Below are positions 56,872 to 64,000 of a stretch of DNA of 64,000 bases, piece by piece. The stretch lies in the NCBI RefSeq assembly GCF_031760065.1, contig NZ_CP134500.1:5456001-5520000 (forward strand), in the 5' to 3' direction. A program made the position numbers and the translations under genes. This DNA is from Streptomyces durocortorensis. Lineage in GTDB: Bacteria > Actinomycetota > Actinomycetes > Streptomycetales > Streptomycetaceae. How positions within the stretch are numbered: position 1 is the stretch's first letter; each line of letters opens with the position of its first letter. The notes beneath the pieces are model-generated. The model was not told the DNA's origin. It was given only the letters and a program-made list of their open reading frames with translations, and made no database searches.

Positions 56872-56904
56872 CCGGTGGGGCGCGGACTCTCCGCGCCCCA
56901 CCGG
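56872..56904 (+). terminator. 15-bp hairpin between kdpC and kdpE
   Basis: CCGGTGGGGCGCGGA (56872-56886) pairs perfectly with its complement (56890-56904) across a three-base loop. It stands between the transporter genes and the two-component genes, and may lower expression of kdpED relative to kdpFABC. Confidence 0.75.
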
Positions 56905-56944
56905 CCCGGTCGCCCGCCCACAACCAAGGAAAGGGCCACAGCCC

Positions 56945-57628
56945 ATGCCCCGGGTGCTCGTGGTGGAGGACGACGCACAGCTGGTGCGCGCCCTCAGGAT
57001 CAACCTCCAGGCGCGTGCCTACGAAGTCGAAGAGGCGGCCGACGGGGGGTCGGCTCTCCGGCTCGCCGAGATCCGCCGGCCGGACGCCATCCTGCTGGAT
57101 CTGGGTCTACCGGACATGGAGGGCGTCGAGCTGATCAAGATGATGCGAGGAAAGAGCCGGGCACCGATCCTGGTCCTGTCCGCACGCCACCTGTCCGCGG
57201 AGAAGGTGCGGGCCCTGGACGCCGGAGCCGATGACTACGTGACCAAGCCCTTCAGCATGGACGAGCTGCTGGCCCGGCTACGAGCGGCCACACGGCGACG
57301 GCGGACGACCGCTGAGGCCGAAGCACCGACCGTCGTGACCACGGACGTGTTCACCATCGACCTGGTGGCGAAGAAGGTGCGGCGCGACGCCGCCACCGTC
57401 CGGCTCACCCCGACCGAGTGGCACCTGCTCGAAATCCTGGTCAGCCATCCCGGCCGCCTGGTGTCCCAGCGTGCGCTCCTGCGGGAGGTGTGGGGGCCCA
57501 CGTATGCGGAGAACACCAACTACCTGCGGGTCTACATGGCCCAGCTGCGCCGCAAACTCGAAGCCGATCCCGCCCACCCGCGGTATCTGATCACCGAAGC
57601 GGGCATGGGCTACCGCTTCGAGCCCTGA
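56945..57628 (+). CDS. kdpE: Response regulator KdpE
   Basis: This 227-aa OmpR-type regulator has a receiver domain with phospho-acceptor Asp 52 (ILLDLGLPDMEG) and Lys in DDYVTKPFS. A winged-helix DNA-binding domain follows (RLTPTEWHLLEILVSHPGRL). The ATG at 56945 is preceded by AAGGAAAGGG. The long open frame before it overlaps kdpC and is a shadow. kdpD follows after 33 bases; the order E before D is the reverse of E. coli. It should activate kdpFABC when K+ is low. Confidence 0.93.
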   Translation: MPRVLVVEDDAQLVRALRINLQARAYEVEEAADGGSALRLAEIRRPDAILLDLGLPDMEGVELIKMMRGKSRAPILVLSARHLSAEKVRALDAGADDYVTKPFSMDELLARLRAATRRRRTTAEAEAPTVVTTDVFTIDLVAKKVRRDAATVRLTPTEWHLLEILVSHPGRLVSQRALLREVWGPTYAENTNYLRVYMAQLRRKLEADPAHPRYLITEAGMGYRFEP

Positions 57629-57661
57629 CGCCTCATCCAGCACGGAAGAACGAGAAACACC

Positions 57662-60199
57662 ATGGGACGTGGAAAGCTGCGGATCTACCTCGGTGCGGCA
57701 CCGGGCGTCGGCAAGACGTACGCGATGCTCTCCGAAGCCCACCGGAGGCTGGAGCGGGGCACCGAAGTGGTCGTCGGGTTCGTGGAGCACCACGACCGGC
57801 CCGGCACCGAGGTGATGCTGCACGGACTGGAGACCGTCCCACGTCACGAGCTGGACTACCGGGGCACCGCGTTCGCCGAGATGGACGTCGACGCGGTCCT
57901 GGAGCGTGCCCCGGCCGTGGCCCTGGTCGACGAGCTGGCGCACACCAATGTTCCCGGTTCGCGCAACGCCAAGCGGTGGCAGGACGTCGAGGAGCTGCTC
58001 AGGGCCGGGATCGACGTCATATCCACGGTCAACATCCAGCACCTGGAGTCGCTGGGCGACGTCGTGGAGTCGATCACCGGGGTCCGGCAGCGCGAGACGG
58101 TCCCCGACGAGGTGGTGCGCCGGGCCGATCAGATCGAGCTGGTCGACATGTCGCCCCAGGCGCTGCGCCGCCGGATGGCGCACGGCAACATCTACCAGCC
58201 CGACAGGATGGACGCCGCCCTCTCCAACTACTTCCGCCCCGGCAACCTCACCGCCCTGCGTGAACTGGCGCTCCTGTGGACCGCCGACCGGGTCGACGAG
58301 TACCTCCAGCAGTACCGGGGCGAGCACGACATCCGCACCACCTGGCAGGCCCGCGAACGCATCGTCGTCGGCCTCACCGGCGGACCCGAGGGACGCACCC
58401 TCATCCGCCGCGCCGCACGCCTCGCGGAGAAGGGCGCGGGCGGGGAGGTGCTGGCCGTGTACATCGCCGCGAGCGACGGGCTGAAGGCCGTGTCGCCGAA
58501 GGAGCTGGCCGTCCAGCGCACCCTGGTCGAGGACCTCGGCGGCACCTTCCACCACGTCATCGGCGAGGACGTGCCCTCGGCGCTGCTCGAGTTCGCCCGT
58601 GGGGTCAACGCCACGCAGATCGTTCTCGGTGTCAGCCGCCGCAGAGCATGGCAGTACGTCCTCGGGCCCGGGGTCAGCGCCACGGTCGCTCGCGAGTCGG
58701 GCCCCGATCTCGACGTCCACATCGTCACGCACGCCGCCGCCGCCCAGGGCCGCGGGCTACCGATCGCCCGCGGCGCCCGGCTCGGGCGGGCCCGGATCGT
58801 CTGGGGCTGGCTCGTCGGCGTCGCCGGGCCCGCCCTCCTCACCCTGCTGTTCAAGACCGTCGTTCCCGACCTCGGGCTCGCCAACGACATGCTGCTGTTC
58901 CTCACCCTCACCGTCGCTGCGGCTCTGCTCGGCGGCATGCTGCCCGCCCTCGCCTCGGCAGCCTTCGGCTCCCTGCTGCTCAACTACTTCTTCACCACGC
59001 CCATGCACCGCCTCACGATCTCCGACCCGAAGAACATCGTCGCCATCGTGATCTTCGTCGGTGTGGCCGTGTCCGTCTCCTCCGTCGTCGATCTGGCAGC
59101 CCGCCGTACCCACCAGGCCGCCCGGCTGCGCGCCGAGTCGGAGATCCTCTCCTTCCTCGCGGGCAGCATCCTGCGGGGCGAGAATTCCCTCGACGCCCTG
59201 CTGGAGCGGCTCCGGGAGACCTTCGCCATGGACTCCGTCGCCCTGCTGGAGCGCGACGGCGAGGTCGAGCCCTGGTCGTGCGCGGCGGCGGTCGGCGGCC
59301 CCCCGGTCGGCCGTCCCGAAGACGCCGACGTCGACATCCCTGTAGGAGACAACCTGGCTCTGGTCCTGAGCGGCCGGGCGCTGCGTGCCGAGGACCGCCG
59401 GGTCCTGGGCGCCTTCGCGGCCCAGGCGGTCGTGGCACTGGACCGGCAGCGGCTGGTCGGGCAGGCGGAGGAGGCGCGGAAGCTCGCCGAGAGCGACCGT
59501 TTCCGCACGGCTCTCCTCGCCGCCGTCAGCCACGACCTCCGTACGCCCCTGGCCGGGATCAAGGCGTCGGTGACCTCGCTGCGTTCCCACGACGTCGCCT
59601 GGTCGGAGACCGACCGCGATGCCCTCCTCGAAGGCATCGAGGAGGGGGCGGACCGGCTGTCCGCGCTGATCGGCAACCTCCTGGACATGTCCCGCCTCAA
59701 CACGGGCACCGTCGTACCGCTGATCCGGGAGACGGATCTGGACGAGGTCGTCCCCATGGCACTGGGCGGTGTCCCCGAGGGCAGCGTGGAGCTGGACATC
59801 CCGGAGACCCTGCCGATGGTCGCCGTCGACCGTGGCCTGCTGGAACGCGTCGTCGCCAACATCGTCGAGAACGCGGTCAAGTACAGCCCGGAGCACCGCC
59901 CCGTCCTCGTCTCCGCCAGCAGCCTGCACGACCGGGTCGAACTCCGCGTCGTCGACCGCGGACCCGGCGTCCCCGACGCGGCCAAGGGACACATCTTCGA
60001 ACCGTTCCAGCGACTCGGAGACGCCCCACGAGGTGCTGGAGTGGGGCTCGGCCTGGCGGTCGCGCGGGGCTTCACCGAGGCCATCGGCGCCACCCTCACC
60101 GCCGAGGACACCCCGGGCGGAGGCCTCACCATGGTCCTCACCCTGCCCCGGACCGCCACCGGACCACCCGCTTCCCCCGTCGGCCACGGTGCTCGGTGA
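57662..60199 (+). CDS. kdpD: Sensor histidine kinase KdpD
   Basis: This 845-aa kinase has the KdpD N-terminal domain with Walker A (GAAPGVGKTYAMLSEA, residues about 11-26). A USP-like domain (about 230-370) and four membrane helices (about 380-480) follow, then a GAF-like domain. The HisKA domain has the phosphorylated His 624 in AAVSHDLRTPLAGIKAS, and a HATPase domain ends the protein (NIVENAVKYSPEH, DRGPGVPDAAKGHIFEPF, GVGLGLAVARGF). All key residues are present. The ATG at 57662 follows kdpE closely. It senses low K+ or ionic stress and controls KdpE. Confidence 0.95.
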   Translation: MGRGKLRIYLGAAPGVGKTYAMLSEAHRRLERGTEVVVGFVEHHDRPGTEVMLHGLETVPRHELDYRGTAFAEMDVDAVLERAPAVALVDELAHTNVPGSRNAKRWQDVEELLRAGIDVISTVNIQHLESLGDVVESITGVRQRETVPDEVVRRADQIELVDMSPQALRRRMAHGNIYQPDRMDAALSNYFRPGNLTALRELALLWTADRVDEYLQQYRGEHDIRTTWQARERIVVGLTGGPEGRTLIRRAARLAEKGAGGEVLAVYIAASDGLKAVSPKELAVQRTLVEDLGGTFHHVIGEDVPSALLEFARGVNATQIVLGVSRRRAWQYVLGPGVSATVARESGPDLDVHIVTHAAAAQGRGLPIARGARLGRARIVWGWLVGVAGPALLTLLFKTVVPDLGLANDMLLFLTLTVAAALLGGMLPALASAAFGSLLLNYFFTTPMHRLTISDPKNIVAIVIFVGVAVSVSSVVDLAARRTHQAARLRAESEILSFLAGSILRGENSLDALLERLRETFAMDSVALLERDGEVEPWSCAAAVGGPPVGRPEDADVDIPVGDNLALVLSGRALRAEDRRVLGAFAAQAVVALDRQRLVGQAEEARKLAESDRFRTALLAAVSHDLRTPLAGIKASVTSLRSHDVAWSETDRDALLEGIEEGADRLSALIGNLLDMSRLNTGTVVPLIRETDLDEVVPMALGGVPEGSVELDIPETLPMVAVDRGLLERVVANIVENAVKYSPEHRPVLVSASSLHDRVELRVVDRGPGVPDAAKGHIFEPFQRLGDAPRGAGVGLGLAVARGFTEAIGATLTAEDTPGGGLTMVLTLPRTATGPPASPVGHGAR

Positions 60200-60404
60200 C
60201 CTGGTGGATTCGAGCCACGGGAGGGGCTGAGTCCGCATGTCTGTCCTCATGTCCGCGGAACTGTGAAGTCGGGGAGTCCCTCGACGAACCCGGCCTGCCG
60301 CTTGTCCCGGTGCGGCGGGCGGTAGGTGTGGAGCGAGTGGCACGTGGTAAGAGAGAGTCGGCTACTCTCCGCTACCTCGTATCGCTGAAGGGTTCTGTGC
60401 TCAC
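60200..60404. other. Intergenic region before the CaCA exchanger gene
   Basis: About 200 bases with no gene. GAGAGT(N5)ACTCTC at 60353-60369 is a small palindrome 36 bases before the exchanger start and could be an operator. No strong terminator after kdpD was seen. Confidence 0.3.
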
Positions 60405-61436
60405 ATGCTGACCGACGTATGGCCGTTGAGCTGGAGCGTCGGAATCTTCCTGCTGGCCATGGCCGTCACCGTGGTGTGCAGTATCCGGCTCGCAGGGGTG
60501 GGCGACACCCTCGCCGACCGCACCGGCTGGGGAGAAGCCCTGTTCGGCGCGGTGCTGTTCGGCCTGGTGACATCCCTCTCGGGCATCGTGATGACCGCGG
60601 TCAGCGCCGCCGCGGATCAGCCGGACCTCGCGTACAGCAACGCTGTGGGCGGTATCGCGGCACAGACCCTCGCGCTCGTCGTCGCCGACGCCTTCCTGCG
60701 GAGAGTGAATCTCGAACACGCCGCCGCTTCGCTGCCCAACATGCTGTTCGGCTGCCTGTTGATCGGCTTGTTGGGCATCGCCCTGATGGCCACGTTCAGC
60801 CCATCGGTCACCGTTCTGGGCCTGCACCCCGCGTCCGTGGTGATGGTGGCCTTCTACGTCGGGGGTCTCCAGCTCATCCGTTCCTACGGCGAACCGATGT
60901 GGCGGGCGGTGCCCACGAGGGAAACGGTTTCCGACGTCGCGAGCGAAGACACCGAGGGACTCGCCGGTCACAGGACATCGCGGCTCTGGAGCGAGTTCCT
61001 GGCCGTGGCGGCCCTCGTCGTGATCGGAGGGTGGGCGGTGGCCCGCGCAGCGGAGGGCATCGTCGAACACACCGGCCTGAGCGCCGGATTCGTCGGGGCC
61101 CTGTTCATGGGCCTGGTCAACGCCCTCCCGGAAACGGTCACGTCCATCGCGGCCGTCCGCCGCGGAGCCGTCACCCTGGCCGTGGCCGCCATCGTCGGCG
61201 GAAACTGCCTGGACGCCCTCAACCTCGTCGTCGGTGACATCGCCTATCGAGGCGGTTCTCTGTTCCACGCCGCCAACCTGGACGAGCTGTTCCTCACGAG
61301 TGGTGCGCTGGTCATGACAGCGGTCCTGCTCGGGGGGCTGCTCGTCCGCCAGAAGCGCGGCTGGCTCAGGATCGGCTTCGACGGGATCCTGCTCATCACC
61401 ATCTACGTGAGCACCATTGCCGTGCTTGCCTTCTGA
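60405..61436 (+). CDS. Sodium/calcium exchanger family (CaCA) membrane protein
   Basis: This is a 343-aa protein with about ten membrane helices in two inverted halves. The alpha-repeat signatures are degenerate but visible: LFGLVTSLSGIVMTAVSAAA in the first half and GLVNALPETVTSIAAVRRGA with GGNCLDALNLVVGDI in the second. The second half, with N-LPE-T and GN---N, fits the CaCA alpha-2 repeat better than the first. The ATG at 60405 has only a distant GAAGGG. It lies downstream of kdpD on the same strand but 205 bases away. The transported ion is unknown. Confidence 0.78.
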   Translation: MLTDVWPLSWSVGIFLLAMAVTVVCSIRLAGVGDTLADRTGWGEALFGAVLFGLVTSLSGIVMTAVSAAADQPDLAYSNAVGGIAAQTLALVVADAFLRRVNLEHAAASLPNMLFGCLLIGLLGIALMATFSPSVTVLGLHPASVVMVAFYVGGLQLIRSYGEPMWRAVPTRETVSDVASEDTEGLAGHRTSRLWSEFLAVAALVVIGGWAVARAAEGIVEHTGLSAGFVGALFMGLVNALPETVTSIAAVRRGAVTLAVAAIVGGNCLDALNLVVGDIAYRGGSLFHAANLDELFLTSGALVMTAVLLGGLLVRQKRGWLRIGFDGILLITIYVSTIAVLAF

Positions 61437-61802
61437 CGGCCGCGATCCGCCCCACAGCGCTCACAGCGGCATCGAGCCACCGGGCCCGGCGTCCGCCTGC
61501 CGCCGCGACGATGCAGGGCGACGAGGCTCGAACAGCACGGCTCGATCTGCCACAACTGCCGCACCGCGGACCCCTCCTGACGACCACTGCGCATGGGAGC
61601 CAGGACTGCTCCGGCCCCCAGGGCCACCTGCTCGTGCCGTAGCCGCGTCCGCCATACGGAGGTTCCGATTCAAGCACTCCACGGCCGTCTTCCTTCTATG
61701 CTCTACATGTTTGTAGATTGCGCGCCGGCGGGGCGGAGGTCCGCAACTCCGGGGCGTGGATTCGCGTGCTCCGTGGGGCGCGCCATGAGGAGGGGAACGA
61801 GC
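61437..61802. other. Intergenic region upstream of the 72-aa protein gene
   Basis: About 366 bases with no convincing gene. The first 200 bases are G+C rich and featureless to me. The end holds a candidate -10 (TATGCT at 61697-61702) and a palindrome listed separately. Confidence 0.35.
61702..61717 (+). promoter_or_regulatory. Perfect 16-bp palindrome TCTACA-TGTT-TGTAGA (operator candidate)
   Basis: The 6-bp arms TCTACA and TGTAGA flank TGTT, immediately after TATGCT, and about 85 bases before the 72-aa gene. TACA/TGTA half-sites are used by BlaI/MecI/CopY-type repressors, although usually with another spacing. No such repressor gene is in the window. Confidence 0.45.
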
Positions 61803-62021
61803 ATGGCTTCGATCGATCTGGACAAGGTGCTGGACAAGGCGTGGGCGGACAAGAGCCTGCCCGAGGTGCTGGCGGCGCCGGTGTCCGCTCTCAAGGGAGT
61901 CTCGGACCGGCAGGGCGACCTGCTCAAGGAAGCGTTCGGCATCAAGACCGTCGCCGACCTTGCCAAGTTGAAGTACGTCGGCTGGGCGCAGGCCCTGGCC
62001 GCGCTGGACGAGGCCAAGTAG
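61803..62021 (+). CDS. 72-aa conserved small helical protein
   Basis: This small protein starts at an ATG with GGAGGGG eight bases upstream. It reads MASIDLDKVLDKAWADKSLP, continues EVLAAPVSALKGVSDRQGDL and ends VGWAQALAALDEAK. The part LKGVSDRQGDLLKEAFGIKT resembles a helix-hairpin-helix-like repeat. It is soluble and slightly acidic, with no cysteines. The gene follows a palindrome-bearing promoter region and precedes a Spo0M-like gene by 99 bases, so the two may be one unit. I do not know its function. Confidence 0.78.
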   Translation: MASIDLDKVLDKAWADKSLPEVLAAPVSALKGVSDRQGDLLKEAFGIKTVADLAKLKYVGWAQALAALDEAK

Positions 62022-62120
62022 CCCTCCCCGCTGTCGGAACAAGTGGTGCCGCGGACCGGGCCTTCCCCGCGGCACCACCCCCGTACGAACCACACACGCA
62101 AGACGAAGGAGAACGCCACG

Positions 62121-63146
62121 ATGGTGTTCAAGCGACTGCTCGGCTCCATGGGGGTCGGCGGCCCGTCCGTGGACACGGTCCTCGCCCCCGGGGCCGCGCT
62201 GCCCGGTGGGGGCTTGACCGGGGAGGTTCACCTCAGCGGAGGTCGGGCCGACTTCGACATCGAGCACATCACGCTTGAGCTTCTCGCCCGTGCGGAGGCC
62301 GAGCACGACGACGGCGAGCAGGAGGGCATGGTGGTCTTCGAGCGATTCGTCGTCGGCGGTGGCTTCCGCCTGGCCGAGGGCGAGCACCGCACGGTGCCGT
62401 TCGCGATCACGCTGCCCTGGGAAACCCCCGTCACCGAGCTTCACGGCCAGCCGCTCGGCATCGTCCTGGGAGTGCGCACCGAGCTCGCGGTGGCCGGTGC
62501 CAAGGACCAGGGCGACCTCGACCCCCTCGCGGTCCGCCCCCTGCCGGTGCAGGAGGCGATCCTGGAGGCCTTCGGGCAGCTCGGCCTCGGCTTCAAGTCC
62601 GCGGACCTGGAGTACGGCCGGATCCACGGCACTGGTCAGCAGTTGCCGTTCTACCAGGAGATCGAGCTCACCCCGCCCCCGCAGTACGCCGACCGGATCA
62701 CGGAAATCGAGGTGACCTTCCTGGCCGACCCCGCGGGTATGGAGGTCATCCTGGAGGCCGACAAACGAGGCGGCCTGTTCTCCGACGGCCACGACGCCCT
62801 GGGCCGGCACCGCGTCAGTCACGATGACACGGATCGCTGCGACTGGAACGCGACGGTCGGCTCCTGGGCCAGCCAGCTGGCCGATGCCCACTCCGTCCGA
62901 GTTTCCCACCATCCGTACGGGCACGGCGACCTGTACGACCACCACGTTCACAAAGACGAGCACAGCCACCACGGACACGACGGGCACCACGGCGGCGAAC
63001 GGTCCGGTCCCGGCATGGGCACCGTCGTCGCTGCCGGTGCGGCGGGCCTGGCCGTCGGCGTGGTCGGCGGGATGGTCGCCGCCGAAGCCGTCGACGAGAT
63101 CGGCGACTTCTTCGAAGGCGACGACGAAGAGGGCGAGGAGGCGTAA
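62121..63146 (+). CDS. Spo0M-like sporulation-control protein with His-rich C-terminus
   Basis: This is a 341-aa protein. The N-terminal arrestin-like Spo0M domain covers about residues 1-245 (MVFKRLLGSMGVGGPSVDTV, then LTGEVHLSGGRADFDIEHIT and RTVPFAITLPWETPVTELHG). I used the ATG at 62121 with AAGGAGAA upstream. Residues about 263-292 are very rich in His (HGDLYDHHVHKDEHSHHGHD). A Gly/Ala/Val hydrophobic segment (GTVVAAGAAGLAVGVVGGMV) and an acidic tail follow. Spo0M proteins affect sporulation control in Bacillus; the metal-binding tail and hydrophobic segment are additions. Function here is inferred from the family. Confidence 0.85.
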   Translation: MVFKRLLGSMGVGGPSVDTVLAPGAALPGGGLTGEVHLSGGRADFDIEHITLELLARAEAEHDDGEQEGMVVFERFVVGGGFRLAEGEHRTVPFAITLPWETPVTELHGQPLGIVLGVRTELAVAGAKDQGDLDPLAVRPLPVQEAILEAFGQLGLGFKSADLEYGRIHGTGQQLPFYQEIELTPPPQYADRITEIEVTFLADPAGMEVILEADKRGGLFSDGHDALGRHRVSHDDTDRCDWNATVGSWASQLADAHSVRVSHHPYGHGDLYDHHVHKDEHSHHGHDGHHGGERSGPGMGTVVAAGAAGLAVGVVGGMVAAEAVDEIGDFFEGDDEEGEEA

Positions 63147-63208
63147 GCCGTCCTGCTTCGACGGAGCCTACGGGGTGGGCGCGGGCGGCGGGCGGGTCGC
63201 CAGCCACG

Positions 63209-63251
63209 GGCCCTGACAGCGCCGAAAGATGAAAACGCGCTGGTCAGGGCC
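63209..63251. terminator. Bidirectional hairpin between the Spo0M-like gene and sdaA
   Basis: GGCCCTGACAGCGC (63209-63222) pairs with GCGCTGGTCAGGGCC (63237-63251) with one bulged G, across a 14-base A-rich loop. The flanking genes are convergent. Confidence 0.75.
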
Positions 63252-63258
63252 TATGGCC

Positions 63259-64000
<742 letters not shown>

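Overview
The window is about 70% G+C or more, with strong G/C preference at third codon positions, many GTG starts and many ATGA or GTGA start/stop overlaps. Together with the gene content this points to a Streptomyces chromosome. Gene order at both ends (treS-glgE-glgP, M4 protease, paired ABC exporters, glgX, two L,D-transpeptidases, enoyl-CoA hydratase, ATP-binding regulator ... sdaA) matches from memory the S. coelicolor SCO5442-SCO5469 region. The terpene synthase looks like S. griseus GcoA, so a griseus-type strain is plausible. This assignment is inference from memory, not a search.

Layout. (1) 1-14790: alpha-glucan and trehalose metabolism. The start of treS and all of glgE, glgP and glgX are present, with a secreted M4 metalloprotease and a heterodimeric ABC exporter between them. 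(2) 14946-24761: cell-envelope and mixed genes. These are two tandem L,D-transpeptidase lipoproteins, an enoyl-CoA hydratase, an ATP-binding anti-sigma-type protein, a deacetylase-like lipoprotein, a CopD-like membrane protein, a carboxylesterase, a decayed gene fragment and a class I terpene synthase. (3) 25059-48717: a complete Streptomyces contractile injection system (CIS, phage-tail-like, eCIS family). A long minus-strand operon reads sheath, tube, two tail-assembly-chaperone-like proteins, a 1129-aa low-complexity protein, a second tube-like protein, LysM protein, spike, PAAR tip, gp25, J-like baseplate protein, tail protein I and a zinc-ribbon membrane protein. A separate minus-strand membrane protein lies upstream. 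A plus-strand arm carries a LuxR-type regulator, a secreted beta-propeller protein, a DUF4255 tube terminator and an AAA+ ATPase. (4) 48976-51762: arginine deiminase and an APC antiporter. (5) 52209-60199: a K+ uptake locus with a 27-aa membrane peptide, kdpF, A, B, C, then kdpE and kdpD. (6) 60405-64000: a CaCA-type exchanger, a small helical protein, a Spo0M-like protein with a His-rich tail, and the 3' part of sdaA.

How the genes work together. TreS, GlgE, GlgP and GlgX interconvert trehalose, maltose-1-phosphate and glycogen-like glucan. The CIS arm holds every main contractile-tail part (sheath, tube, spike, tip, baseplate, terminator, ATPase) but no recognisable tail fibre and no obvious toxin. 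This fits the cytoplasmic, self-directed CIS described in Streptomyces. Most of the minus-strand CIS genes overlap or abut, so they are probably one transcript with coupled translation. The kdpFABC and kdpED parts are separated by a perfect 15-bp hairpin.

The most interesting points are: (a) a possible -1 frameshift joining two chaperone-like CIS genes, placed as G/GT or E/E' are in phage tails; (b) the adjacent 1129-aa protein with nine [V/L]QR motifs as a tape-measure candidate; (c) a zinc-ribbon/transmembrane/extracytoplasmic protein resembling the described membrane-anchor protein CisA. Hairpins, repeats and starts were read by eye. No computed folding, alignment or database search was possible.
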